DNA from: Filimonas lacunae
GTDB lineage: Bacteria > Bacteroidota > Bacteroidia > Chitinophagales > Chitinophagaceae
Direction of reading: 5' to 3'
DNA: 64,000 bases
Assembly (NCBI RefSeq): GCF_002355595.1
Contig: NZ_AP017422.1
Span: forward strand, 5,398,823 to 5,462,822
Below are positions 43,809-53,380 of the stretch, one piece after another. The notes beneath the pieces were generated by a model. That model saw only the letters and a program-made list of their open reading frames with translations. It made no database searches and was not told where the DNA came from. Numbering within the stretch: the first letter of the stretch is position 1; the number at the start of each line of letters is the position of its first letter. Position numbers and translations under genes: made by a program.

Positions 43809-46800
43809 TTAGCGTATTAAGTTAATTGAACCTTTTTTCTGCACACTGGCGCCATTGTTAAGTGTAATATTCGCTACGAATATGTACACCCCTGCAGGCT
43901 GCTGTTTGCCTTTGAAAGTGCCATCCCATGGCACATTTTTATCTTTGGCCGCAAACACCAGCTCTCCCCACTGATTAAAGATTTTTAAGTCAATGGCGTT
44001 AATCACCGTTCCATATATATAATACAAGTCGTTCTTTCCATCACCGTTAGGAGAAAAGAAGTTAGGAGCAAATACGTCATATTCATTTACTGATACCTGC
44101 AGCATCACACGGGCCGTATCTATACAGCCATTGGCAGACTTGCCTACTGCATAGTACTCTTTAGAATCGCTGGCTACAATAGTTTGTGTATTGGCTATCT
44201 GGCTCGAAAAATCAGTATAAGGCTGCCATGCAGTTACCGAATAACTGGTATTGGCCGAAGTAGCAAAGGCCACATATGTGCCCTTCGCCACTGGGTTGGG
44301 CGTAGCTGTAAGTTGCATACTGAAAGCATCAACAGACACAGTTACCTGTTTGGTAGTGGTACAGCCATTACTGGTGGCTGTTACCGTGTAGGTAGTAGTA
44401 GCTTCTGGTTTTACTTCCACATTGTTACCCGCTGCCTGTCCCTGCCATTGAATGGTACCTGCACCAGATGCCTGCAATGTAGTAGCAGCGCCTTTACAGA
44501 TGGTTACATTATTACTTACTGTTAAAGCAGGAGCTTCATTTACCGTGATAGAGAAATTAGCGCTTGCCTGACAACCGCCGTTGTTTACAGTGTATGTGAT
44601 AATGGCAGGTCCGCCGGCAATACCGGTAACCACGCCGCTGGTAGCATTTACGGTTGCTATTGCAGTGCTGCCACTGCTCCACGTTCCACCCGTAGTTGCA
44701 TTACTCAAAGCGGTAGTTTCATTCGCACATACATTGTTATTACCTGTAATAGCCGGCACCACAGGAACCTCTTTTACGGTAATATTGAAAGTTGCCTTGG
44801 CAGAACAACCGTTGCTGGTTACTGTGTAGCTGATGGTGGCGTTACCGGCAGTCATGCCCGTTACTTCCCCACTGGTGTTATCTACAGAAGCCGCGGCAGT
44901 ATTACTGCTACTCCAGGTACCGCCGCTGGTAGCATTCTGTAACGTAGTTTTTGATCCTACACAAATAATATCGTTACCGGTAATGGCCTGTACTACAGGT
45001 TTCGCATTCACGGTTATAGCATAAGTGGCCGTTGCAGAACAGGTACCGCTGGTTACGGTGTAGCTGATAGTGGCATTGCCGGAAGCTATGCCGGTTACTT
45101 CACCGCTGCTGGCATCGATGGTGGCCGCTGTTGTATTATCGCTGCTCCATGCACCACCGCTTGTGGCGTTAGATAAAATAGTTTTTGCTCCTACGCACAC
45201 TGTATTGTTACCTGAAACAGCATCTACTACAGGTAAACCCTGTGCAGTAACAGCATAAGTAGCCGTTGCAGAACAACTGCCACTGGTAACTGTATAGCTG
45301 ATAGTAGCATTACCGGAAGCCACACCGGTTACTTCACCGCTGCTGGCATCGATGGTTACCGCAGTGGTATTATCGCTGCTCCATACACCGCCACTGGTAG
45401 TATTGGATAAAGTTGTTTTTGAACCCACACATACCGTTTGGCTGCCTGAAATAGCTGCCACTGTTGGCAAGCTCTGTACAGAGATGGCATAAGTAGCCGA
45501 TGCTGTACAGCTACCACTGGTAACTGTGTAGGTGATAGTAGCGTTTCCGGAAGCCACGCCGGTTACTTCACCACTGCTGGCATCTATAGTAGCCACTGTA
45601 GTATTACCACTGCTCCATACACCACCCGTGGTAGCGCTTTGTAAAGTAGCATTTGAACCTACACATATAGTATTATCACCCGAAATAGCGCCTACTGTCA
45701 GCAGCGCCTGCACAGTAACAGAAAAAGTAGCCGTTGCAGAGCAGGTTCCACTGGTTACCACATAGCTGATGGTAGCATTACCAGGTGTTACACCTGTTAC
45801 TTCCCCATTGCTGGCTATAGTAGCACCAGCACTATTACTGCTCCAGGTGCCACCTGTTGTGGTATTTTGTAATGTAGTGGTAGAACCTACACACAATGTA
45901 TTATTTCCGGATATAGCATCTACTGTAGGCAAAGCCTGCACAGTAATGGCATAAGTAGCCGATGCAGAACAACTGCCACTGGTAACCGTGTAAGTGATGG
46001 TAGCATTTCCAAAAGCTACGCCGGTTACTTCACCACTACTGGCATCGATAGTAGCTACAGCGGTATTACTACTGCTCCATACGCCACCACTGGTAGCGTC
46101 GGCTAAAGTGGTTTTAGCGCCTTCACATACCTTATTATTACCGCTTATAGCTGCCACAGTTGGTGTCGCAGTTACAGTTACAGCATAGGTTGCCGTAGTT
46201 GAACAAGTACCACTCGTTACTACATAACTAATAGTAGTGTTGCCGGCAGCTACGCCGGTTACTTCACCAGAACTGGCATCAATGGTAGCTGCAGCAGTAT
46301 TACTGCTGCTCCATACACCACCGCTGGTAGAATTAGATAAGGTAGTTTTCGCACCTGCGCATACGGTATTGTTGCCACTGATAGCCCCCACAGTTGGTGG
46401 GTTCACCTGCACACGCATGCTGTTAATCCAAATAGTGTTATCACCACCATTAGGCTTGCCTGGTGTTTCATTAGCCGGAGCATCACCTACAATCCAACTG
46501 GCTGTAGTGGTATAGTTAGCGTCACTTAAATAACAGTTCTTTTGAGCCGCCATGCTTGTTTTATAGATAGTTGCCGTAGCAGCACTACCAATAGCAAAAG
46601 CAAATGAGAAATAGGCTTTAGAAAGATTGTCTGGTTTTACAATAATTACGCCATCCCCGCCATTGGCAAGTCCAACCGGATCCCAGGAACCTGTAGTTCT
46701 GCTCGCATACCCGGTTGTACCATAAGTAAACGTGGCACTGGAGGGTGAAACCGGCGTAGCAGTATTCACTTCTATGTAAGTAGAACTGGTAGGTAATACA

Positions 46801-47174
46801 TACGTATAATCATGGTTAGCATCAGTAGCATCATCCGCTATAGTAATACTTGCGTTTTTATCAGTAGGATTGTAAATAAGGATAACTGAACCGTATGGCA
46901 CTTTAGCCCAGTTGCTTACATTGGCAAAGCGTATATTTCCCTGCGCTATACCATTGCCACTGCCGGCTTGAATCCATCCGTTGTTATCGTCAATAATCCA
47001 GCCACGCAAATCGGCTGTACTGTCGGTGCAGGTGCGGGTACCTACAACCACAAACTCAAAGTATTCTTTTGTACCACTGCTTCCCTGCGATACTTCATTC
47101 AAAATAAGCTGGGAATAAGCAAAGTTCGCGGCAAGCAAAAAGAATACCAGTAAGGGTAAAATTCTTTTTCTCAT
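43809..47174 (-). CDS. Giant type IX-secreted adhesin-like protein: lamin tail + 8 Ig repeats
   Basis: 1121 residues from ATG 47174 (signal peptide MRKRILPLLVFFLLAANFAYS). An N-terminal lamin-tail domain (LILNEVSQGSSGTKEYFEFV, about 23-160, with GWIIDDNNG), then eight near-identical ~78-residue BIG2-type Ig repeats (about 258-880: AISGNNTVC..., GGVWSSSNTA..., SGEVTG), then a separate Ig-like domain and a gliding-type C-terminal sorting domain (FFSPNGDGKNDLYYIYG, IFNQWGELVFAAK, GVYIFVA). The last marks type B T9SS export. Acts at the surface or outside; the Ig array is a stalk and the lamin-tail end the likely functional tip. Confidence 0.9.
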   Translation of the reverse strand: MRKRILPLLVFFLLAANFAYSQLILNEVSQGSSGTKEYFEFVVVGTRTCTDSTADLRGWIIDDNNGWIQAGSGNGIAQGNIRFANVSNWAKVPYGSVILIYNPTDKNASITIADDATDANHDYTYVLPTSSTYIEVNTATPVSPSSATFTYGTTGYASRTTGSWDPVGLANGGDGVIIVKPDNLSKAYFSFAFAIGSAATATIYKTSMAAQKNCYLSDANYTTTASWIVGDAPANETPGKPNGGDNTIWINSMRVQVNPPTVGAISGNNTVCAGAKTTLSNSTSGGVWSSSNTAAATIDASSGEVTGVAAGNTTISYVVTSGTCSTTATYAVTVTATPTVAAISGNNKVCEGAKTTLADATSGGVWSSSNTAVATIDASSGEVTGVAFGNATITYTVTSGSCSASATYAITVQALPTVDAISGNNTLCVGSTTTLQNTTTGGTWSSNSAGATIASNGEVTGVTPGNATISYVVTSGTCSATATFSVTVQALLTVGAISGDNTICVGSNATLQSATTGGVWSSGNTTVATIDASSGEVTGVASGNATITYTVTSGSCTASATYAISVQSLPTVAAISGSQTVCVGSKTTLSNTTSGGVWSSDNTTAVTIDASSGEVTGVASGNATISYTVTSGSCSATATYAVTAQGLPVVDAVSGNNTVCVGAKTILSNATSGGAWSSDNTTAATIDASSGEVTGIASGNATISYTVTSGTCSATATYAITVNAKPVVQAITGNDIICVGSKTTLQNATSGGTWSSSNTAAASVDNTSGEVTGMTAGNATISYTVTSNGCSAKATFNITVKEVPVVPAITGNNNVCANETTALSNATTGGTWSSGSTAIATVNATSGVVTGIAGGPAIITYTVNNGGCQASANFSITVNEAPALTVSNNVTICKGAATTLQASGAGTIQWQGQAAGNNVEVKPEATTTYTVTATSNGCTTTKQVTVSVDAFSMQLTATPNPVAKGTYVAFATSANTSYSVTAWQPYTDFSSQIANTQTIVASDSKEYYAVGKSANGCIDTARVMLQVSVNEYDVFAPNFFSPNGDGKNDLYYIYGTVINAIDLKIFNQWGELVFAAKDKNVPWDGTFKGKQQPAGVYIFVANITLNNGASVQKKGSINLIR
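44535..46403 (-). repeat. Eight in-frame 234-bp Ig-like (BIG2) repeats
   Basis: The landmark CCGGTTAC-like codons recur at 44623, 44857, 45091, 45325, 45559, 45793, 46021 and 46255: a 234-bp period, with one 228-bp unit. Units encode the GxISGNN...CxGxxTTL...GGxWSS...IDASSGEVTG...ISYTVTSGxCSATATY pattern (positions shared, no unit reproduced in full). DNA similarity is high between neighbours, so copy number is likely to change by recombination. Confidence 0.93.
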
Positions 47175-47334
47175 TACGTTTAAAGTGTGTGTGTGTGTAA
47201 AAATCGAAGGCAAAGTTGCAGGTTATATATATTGATTAGAGGATTCTATCATTATTATAATATTATCAAAACAAATAATAGATCAATATCATTTCTATAG
47301 ATGATCAAGGTCATATATGCCTGATATATGCACA

Positions 47335-47371
47335 AAGAAAAGCCCCGCCAATATTGTTGACGGGGCCAGTT
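47335..47371 (-). terminator. Terminator of the DUF5689 gene
   Basis: On the minus strand a GC stem GGCCCCGTC...GGCGGGGC (a pair of 8-9 bases, 9-nt loop) is followed by TTTTCTTT; 20 bp after the stop. Confidence 0.75.
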
Positions 47372-47390
47372 ATATAAAAACTATTATTAC

Positions 47391-49457
47391 TTATTGCTTT
47401 GCAGCAGAACCGTAGAAAGCAGCTTTATTTAAGCTGAATGTACCACCTGTACCTTCTGCATTAAAGCCATAGAAGCGAAAGGTAACAGCACCTGTTAGAT
47501 TAGTAAAACCAGTGCTGAAAGTGATTTTACTTCCTTCCTGTGCAGTAGAGATAGCATCATCTACCTGGAACACATCAGTGCTTACCACAGAAAGATTTGC
47601 ATTACCATTGCTGATAGAAGCAGCTAAATTGCTGGCATATCCATCAACGCTGGAACGAACGGCCCACTGACGAACCCCAGTACCAGAGCGCTGAACAGTA
47701 AATGCCAGTGAATCGAAATTCAGTTTATAACCTGAAGCCGGCGTAATAGTTACTTCATAATATTTGGCTGCATCCAGTGAACCGGTAAAGGTATTAGAAC
47801 CGTTAGTTGCGCCAGTAGCCCATGTAGTGAATGAGAAACGACCACTCGTATTAGGATTAGCACTTACACCATTAGCAGTGAAAGAACCAAAGGTCATATT
47901 ATCAGCTGTAGGAACAGCAGTAGGATCGGTAGTGCCTGAAGTTGCTGTTACAGAACCAAAGCCATACAAACCAGTAAAATTAGCGGTTGTAACTGGCGGT
48001 GTAGTAGAACCCATTACAATATCAGCCGTGTTACGGATAGTCAGCTGTGTAGTGGTATCAACACCAGCAGGCTTATAAATAGACACATAACCCGTTACAG
48101 AAGTAGCAGTACCAGGCGTTACAGTAATATTAGCTGCGCTTCTCACGAAAGTTACCAGTGAACCGGTAGCATCTGTTAAAGTGTAGTTAGTACCTGTGCC
48201 GTTAGTGGTAGAAGCAGCAATGGTAACATTATTAAGGGTAACCATTGTAGATGACCACTGGCTTCTGTTTGCGTTGATAGCTGCAATAGTAGTTACACGT
48301 GGCGTTACAGAACCTGTACCTAAAGTAGTGAAGTTGGTAGTGGTAAAGCTTTTATATTCGAGATCACCATTGTAAGTAGTAAGCGTATCCGCATTTGTTA
48401 AAGTCAATTGTACTTTAGTGCCTAAAGCTAAGCTGCTGTTAGCGCTTTTAGTGTACACCAGAATACCAGCTTGGTTGTTTTCCTGGGCAATTCTATAGTT
48501 AGCAGAAGATTCGTTGCTGATGTTAGAAATTACCACACCGGTGATAGTACCAGAAGCTATTACATCACTACCCACATATAAATTTCTCAGCGCTCTGATA
48601 GAATCAACTTTGGTGCCAGTGCTGGGAGCAGTTCCGCCGGTAGAACCGTCGCAACGGGTACCTGTCATAGCAGCTACGTCAGTAGTATCGCGAATTACAA
48701 ACTGAGGTGTAGTGTTATAGAAAGTATAGATACCTACGATATCACCTTTACCTTGTTTCACTTTACTTCCTGCAAAGTTAGCATAGCTGCTGGAACGTAA
48801 AACAATGCTACCACCGTTACAATCTTCCAGGGAAATGTTTACAGCAGTGCTCACTAAAGAGGTATCTGCATATGCTTTGCTTAAATCAGCCTTAGCCACT
48901 TCCACTCCTTTTAATTTTACCAGCATGTTCTGGTAAGCGTTTTTTACATCGGCAATGTTCAGCTCAATAGGATTTACTACGTTTTCAGTGCTACCTGCTA
49001 CCAGGAAGTCAGCAATCTGCGCCTGTGGAATACGGGCAGGATAACCTGCAGATGCCACACCTAAACCCAGTTCCAGCATGCCACCATACGTACCCAATGT
49101 TAAGCCTTTTGCTTTGATAAAAACTCTGCGACCTACAGGGTAAGTTGCATTCAGGCTGGAAGCATCCAGCTGAACGTTCATACCTGCAGTGCTATCCTGG
49201 ATAACGATATACTTAAATATGTTACCAGAAGCATCATCACCTACAACCACACCTGCAATAATTACATCATCCGTAATGGTAAGGGCAGAGCCCTTGTATA
49301 AATCCTGAAATTGCTTAATGGTGTGCGTTATTTTTAAATCAGGGTCTCCGCTTCTGTAAGGCGGCTCGTCAAATGTTCTTTTACAGGCGGTTACTATTAC
49401 AACCAGGGCAAATAAAAGAGCCGACAGCTGCATCAGTTGTTTACTAAACTTTTTCAT
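47391..49457 (-). CDS. DUF5689 lipoprotein
   Basis: 688 residues, lipoprotein signal peptide with Cys25 (VVIVTACKRT). The N-terminal ~230 residues are a DUF5689 domain (TIKQFQDLYKGSALTIT, VIIAGVVVGDDASGNIFKYIVIQDSTAG, VFIKAKGLTLG). A second OB-fold-like DUF5689 copy follows (about 275-480, SIRALRNLYVGSDVIASGTI, LTDATGSLVTFVR) and a C-terminal beta-sandwich (about 490-688). DUF5689 proteins are Bacteroidota surface lipoproteins often next to TonB receptors and nucleases; OB folds suggest nucleic-acid or sugar binding (inference). Lies 42 bp downstream of the receptor gene. Confidence 0.88.
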   Translation of the reverse strand: MKKFSKQLMQLSALLFALVVIVTACKRTFDEPPYRSGDPDLKITHTIKQFQDLYKGSALTITDDVIIAGVVVGDDASGNIFKYIVIQDSTAGMNVQLDASSLNATYPVGRRVFIKAKGLTLGTYGGMLELGLGVASAGYPARIPQAQIADFLVAGSTENVVNPIELNIADVKNAYQNMLVKLKGVEVAKADLSKAYADTSLVSTAVNISLEDCNGGSIVLRSSSYANFAGSKVKQGKGDIVGIYTFYNTTPQFVIRDTTDVAAMTGTRCDGSTGGTAPSTGTKVDSIRALRNLYVGSDVIASGTITGVVISNISNESSANYRIAQENNQAGILVYTKSANSSLALGTKVQLTLTNADTLTTYNGDLEYKSFTTTNFTTLGTGSVTPRVTTIAAINANRSQWSSTMVTLNNVTIAASTTNGTGTNYTLTDATGSLVTFVRSAANITVTPGTATSVTGYVSIYKPAGVDTTTQLTIRNTADIVMGSTTPPVTTANFTGLYGFGSVTATSGTTDPTAVPTADNMTFGSFTANGVSANPNTSGRFSFTTWATGATNGSNTFTGSLDAAKYYEVTITPASGYKLNFDSLAFTVQRSGTGVRQWAVRSSVDGYASNLAASISNGNANLSVVSTDVFQVDDAISTAQEGSKITFSTGFTNLTGAVTFRFYGFNAEGTGGTFSLNKAAFYGSAAKQ

Positions 49458-49499
49458 TATAATCAGTTTATAAATATGTTTAACAAAGAGTAGTTGTAA

Positions 49500-52037
49500 T
49501 TATAATTTTAAACCAAGGGTTATGAAGTAGTTGATACCATAACCGTAGTAGTACTTTGGCGGAAACTTGTTTACGTTTTTGTCTGTGTAGTCGAAACGTA
49601 ATTGCTCAAAACCACCGGTAATCAGGTTGCGCTTATTCAGCAGGTTGTTGATACCAGCAGATAAAACCACCGTAGAAGATTTTCTACCTGTTCTTACGCG
49701 GAATGTTTTACCACCATAGAAATCGACAGTGTACTGGCCGTTAATCTCTTGCTGTTTTAAGATGCTCTTCCACTGATCAGAACCATTTTTCACCCCTTCC
49801 GTAGCACGATCGGTGAGTTTAACCGGGTTAATATCTATCCACAGGCTATTATAATAGTTCCAGTTAATGTTCGCAAACCAGTTGCCTTTGCCAGAGTAGT
49901 TCAAACCCAATGAATAGGCTTCCTGTGGAGTTTGACCAACACGGTAGTTTTTAGCATACACGGTTTCTTTAGCCACCACTGCTGCACTGTTATCTACAGT
50001 TACAATAGCTTCCTGACGGGTGGTGTAGTAGTAACGACCAATGTTGGCAGCACCTTTAGCAGTAAGTCCTTTATATAAAGGCACTTCAAAACCAATTTCC
50101 AAACCAAAGTTTTCTTTGCCTATGTTAGATAACGCATAGTTTACAAAGTTCTGCTGGCTGTCATCATAATAGCTCATTACATCCACTGCATGTGCAAAGC
50201 GGGCATAATAACCATTCAAACGAAACTTCAGTTTTTCCCAGTTTAATACATAACCTGCTTCTGCACTGATCACCTGCTCGTTACGCACGTTATCCTGGAT
50301 AGTGTTTCTGATACGTGGCGATACAAACACGTTTTCAATAAAAGGAGCGCGTGAACCGTACGATCCGTTGGCAAAGATGTAGTTTCTGCCATCTATCTTA
50401 TAGGTAACACCTGCTTTTGCTGAATAGTTCAGGAAGGTTAACTCCTGTGATTTGCCCTGAGAGGTAGTAGGGAACAAACCGTTACGTGCATAACCCTCGC
50501 GCCACATAGTAGTAGCAGCATAAGAACCCGCTACAAAAAAGTCAACATGGTTAAAAGTAAAGTTGGTTTGCATAAATGCCTTCGCCTCGTTCAGGTTCAG
50601 GCTGTAGTCGTTACCATACTTATCACCCACTCTTTTAATCGGATTAGGATCGTCCAGGTTAGGGTTGCCTTTAGCAGAATCACCGGGGTAAGAACGCTCA
50701 CCAAACTGGTTTCTGTTCACATAGTAATCACCACCCAACAAATCGTTTACCCTGTTATAGTTATGATCTTTCTGAATGCTGTAAGTAATACCGGCAGTAA
50801 AGTCGGCATGCTTATCCAGCTTGGAATTATATACACTGTTGAAAGAAGCACGATCGGTATGTGTTACCCTGTCTTGTAACAGGTAACGTGATCTGCGTCC
50901 GGTAACACCGTTCACCGTTTGCTTGTTAATACGGTTGGCATCATATAGTTGGTCCCATTTCACCTGGCGTATATACTCGTCGGTGCTGAAACGATCTGCT
51001 ACCAGCTTAGCTGTGGCAGCATCATCAGTCTGATAACTAGGTAGATTGCGGTAGTAATCAGGTCTTGGATCCGGCGAGTTATACCAGTCTAATGTAGTAC
51101 GGGTTCTGTTTCCAAAAGAATAAGATACCGACGTTTTTAAATTACTGGTACTGCTGATAGTCCACTCGTGGTTAAGAATAAAGTAAGGCTGAAAAATAGT
51201 GTAATAGTTGCTGCTTCTCACCTTTCCATTCTGATAACCCCACGATGGGTTATAGTAGTTGGAACCTGCCAGGTTATATGCTTCCTGCGTAGCAGCTGTA
51301 GGCATACCATTTTGTGTAGGCGTTCCAAAAGTGGTGAAAGACAGCAGGTGCTTACTATTGATCTTCTTATCCACTGAAAGGAAATAAGAAGCACCATTAT
51401 AGAAAGTGCCTTTAACATAGCCCTGATCGGCATAGCGGTAAGAAGCTGATATTGCAAAAGCCCAGCCCTTTTTGCTCATGCCCGAGGCCCAGCTGGCCAT
51501 AACACGATGGTTAAAGTTACGGTTAGAGTAAGCGTAGCTTACATTTAAACCCGGACTTTGCTTAGAAGCCCTGGTGTCGATGTAGTTGGTACCGCCAATG
51601 TCGCCAAAAGCGTAATCTACCGGACGCAGGCCGTTAGAAGTAACACGGCTGCGCATTACATCGTTCAATCCTCCCCATAAACTCCAGGAGGTGTAACCGT
51701 TGGTAAGTTTTTTTACGGGCGCGCCATTAATGTAAGTTTCCGTGTAAGAACCATCGTAACCGCGGATTTTAAACCTGGCGGCACTCCAATTAAATACGCT
51801 GGAAAAATAAGGGTCGCGACCACCATAAAGGATAGATGAGATACTTTGTCCCGAGGAACTGGAACCGTTTTCTGCATCGTTGTCGTCAAGTACGATCACA
51901 GGAATGTTACTTTTAATTTCTTCCTGTAGCTCTGTACTGTCTTTTTTTACCTGTGAATAACTCCGCGAAGTACCTAATAGTAGCAAACTACAGGGCACGA
52001 GCATAGTTAAACAGGCACGGGCAGTTTTTTTAATCAT
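49500..52037 (-). CDS. TonB-dependent outer-membrane receptor
   Basis: 845 residues, signal peptide (MIKKTARACLTMLVPCSLLLLGTSRSYS). After the signal a TonB-box-like IPVIVLDDND (about 45-54) and a plug domain (about 60-170: RFKIRGYDGSYTETYINGAPV, GLNDVMRSRVTSNGLR). A 22-strand-type barrel follows to the C-terminus (NYFITLGLKL). It lacks the CarboxypepD domain that heads most Bacteroidota SusC proteins, and no SusD gene is adjacent, so it is a classical receptor rather than a SusCD pair. DUF5689 follows on the same strand and an EEP hydrolase is divergent. Substrate unknown; a nucleotide or nucleic-acid-derived product is a guess from the neighbours. Confidence 0.92.
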   Translation of the reverse strand: MIKKTARACLTMLVPCSLLLLGTSRSYSQVKKDSTELQEEIKSNIPVIVLDDNDAENGSSSSGQSISSILYGGRDPYFSSVFNWSAARFKIRGYDGSYTETYINGAPVKKLTNGYTSWSLWGGLNDVMRSRVTSNGLRPVDYAFGDIGGTNYIDTRASKQSPGLNVSYAYSNRNFNHRVMASWASGMSKKGWAFAISASYRYADQGYVKGTFYNGASYFLSVDKKINSKHLLSFTTFGTPTQNGMPTAATQEAYNLAGSNYYNPSWGYQNGKVRSSNYYTIFQPYFILNHEWTISSTSNLKTSVSYSFGNRTRTTLDWYNSPDPRPDYYRNLPSYQTDDAATAKLVADRFSTDEYIRQVKWDQLYDANRINKQTVNGVTGRRSRYLLQDRVTHTDRASFNSVYNSKLDKHADFTAGITYSIQKDHNYNRVNDLLGGDYYVNRNQFGERSYPGDSAKGNPNLDDPNPIKRVGDKYGNDYSLNLNEAKAFMQTNFTFNHVDFFVAGSYAATTMWREGYARNGLFPTTSQGKSQELTFLNYSAKAGVTYKIDGRNYIFANGSYGSRAPFIENVFVSPRIRNTIQDNVRNEQVISAEAGYVLNWEKLKFRLNGYYARFAHAVDVMSYYDDSQQNFVNYALSNIGKENFGLEIGFEVPLYKGLTAKGAANIGRYYYTTRQEAIVTVDNSAAVVAKETVYAKNYRVGQTPQEAYSLGLNYSGKGNWFANINWNYYNSLWIDINPVKLTDRATEGVKNGSDQWKSILKQQEINGQYTVDFYGGKTFRVRTGRKSSTVVLSAGINNLLNKRNLITGGFEQLRFDYTDKNVNKFPPKYYYGYGINYFITLGLKL

Positions 52038-52139
52038 GTGTGTGTAATGTGGTTTATCATCAAATACTGACAGTGCATGCCTCCCCTAGGTTAACAGTTA
52101 GGCGGTATAGAACATAAGTAGCAACTTCTCAAACGGCAG

Positions 52140-52147
52140 CAAAAGTA
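52140..52147 (-). promoter_or_regulatory. TonB-receptor promoter -7 element
   Basis: Minus-strand TACTTTTG, with TTG 17 bases upstream as a possible -33 site. The predicted leader is about 100 bases. Confidence 0.5.
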
Positions 52148-52243
52148 GACAAACATTGACGGCGCAACATTAACAAATAGTGATCATTTAATTAACAAAT
52201 TAAATACAAAAATTAACATATTCAATGTTTTTTGTACATTGAC

Positions 52244-52251
52244 TACCTTTG
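52244..52251 (+). promoter_or_regulatory. EEP-hydrolase promoter -7 element
   Basis: TACCTTTG, 28 bp ahead of the ATG at 52280. The octamer ACATTGAC occurs just ahead of it (52236-52243) and again beside the divergent receptor promoter (52153-52160), a possible shared regulatory site. Confidence 0.5.
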
Positions 52252-52279
52252 CAGCCTTAATTAATCCCTGGTATCCAAT

Positions 52280-53338
52280 ATGTTTATTAAGAAAAGATTA
52301 TTACACACACTACTTGCATTTGCTCTTTCTACTTCGGTTTTACACGCACAACAAAAACAGTACAAGGTGGTTAACGTGGCATTTTATAACCTCGAAAACC
52401 TTTTTGATACAGTACATGCGAAAGGAAAGAACGACTTTGATTTTTTACCCACCGGCGTTAAAAAATATACCCCGGCTGTGTACTTCGACAAATTAAAAAA
52501 TCTGTCCACTGTTTTACGTGACATTGGCACCGATGTAAGTCCGGATGGCGCCGCTATCATCGGTGTAAGCGAAGTAGAAAACAGAAATGTGCTGGAAGAC
52601 CTGGTAAAACAGGAAGCTATTGCCGGCAGAGGTTACAAAATAGAACACTACGAGTCGCCCGATTTCAGGGGCATTGATGTAGGCTTACTCTACAATCCCA
52701 AATACTTTACCGTTGAGACCAGCTTTCCCGTTCCTGTAGTATTGCCCGGCTCGCCCAACGACACCACACCGCACACTACCCGTGACATATTGGTGGTAAA
52801 AGGTAAACTGGATGGCGAATATTGCTATGTAATGGTAAACCACTGGCCTTCACGCCTGGGTGGCGTAGGCGCAGCGGACAACCGCTCACTGGCTGCAGGT
52901 ATTGTACGCCGGGTTATAGATTCTATCACCCGTTTGGATGCCAAAGCCAACATTATTGTAATGGGCGATTTGAACGACAGCCCCGATAACGTAAGCGTAA
53001 CCAAAGTATTAAAAGCAGGCGGCAAGATGGATAAGCTGAAAGAGGATATGCTGTTTAATCCATGGGCCGATTTCTACAACCGTGGCATTGGCACGTTAGC
53101 TTACCAGGATGCCTGGGCATTATTCGATCAGATTATCCTATCGCAATCATGGCTGGATAAAACCATGCCTAAGCATTTCCGTTTTTACAAGGCCAATATT
53201 TTTAAGCGGGACGACATGGTGCAGACTACCGGAAGGTATAAAGGTTATCCTAAGCGTACCTACGATTTTGATAACTATATGAGTGGTTTCAGCGACCATT
53301 TCCCTACTTATATCACTTTAATCAAGCCAATTGAATAA
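52280..53338 (+). CDS. Secreted endonuclease/exonuclease/phosphatase-family hydrolase
   Basis: 352 residues, signal peptide (MFIKKRLLHTLLAFALSTSVLHA). EEP fold landmarks: VVNVAFYNLENLFDT (metal/catalytic Asn-Glu), GVSEVENRNVLEDL (catalytic Glu), MVNHWPSRLGG (His), VMGDLNDSPD (Asp-Asn) and FSDHFPTYI (catalytic Asp-His) close to the C-terminus. Cleaves phosphodiesters; DNase-like, but nucleotide or inositol phosphatase activity is possible. Exported, without sorting domain. Divergent from the TonB receptor over a 242-bp shared regulatory region. Confidence 0.93.
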   Translation: MFIKKRLLHTLLAFALSTSVLHAQQKQYKVVNVAFYNLENLFDTVHAKGKNDFDFLPTGVKKYTPAVYFDKLKNLSTVLRDIGTDVSPDGAAIIGVSEVENRNVLEDLVKQEAIAGRGYKIEHYESPDFRGIDVGLLYNPKYFTVETSFPVPVVLPGSPNDTTPHTTRDILVVKGKLDGEYCYVMVNHWPSRLGGVGAADNRSLAAGIVRRVIDSITRLDAKANIIVMGDLNDSPDNVSVTKVLKAGGKMDKLKEDMLFNPWADFYNRGIGTLAYQDAWALFDQIILSQSWLDKTMPKHFRFYKANIFKRDDMVQTTGRYKGYPKRTYDFDNYMSGFSDHFPTYITLIKPIE

Positions 53339-53380
53339 ATGGTTGTATCTTGACCCGGCGAATTCACAACCCGTAAGAGA

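Noticed and set aside
44184-46515. Several plus-strand frames over the Ig-repeat gene
   Set aside because: Antisense shadows created by the 234-bp repeat; no start signals or family match.
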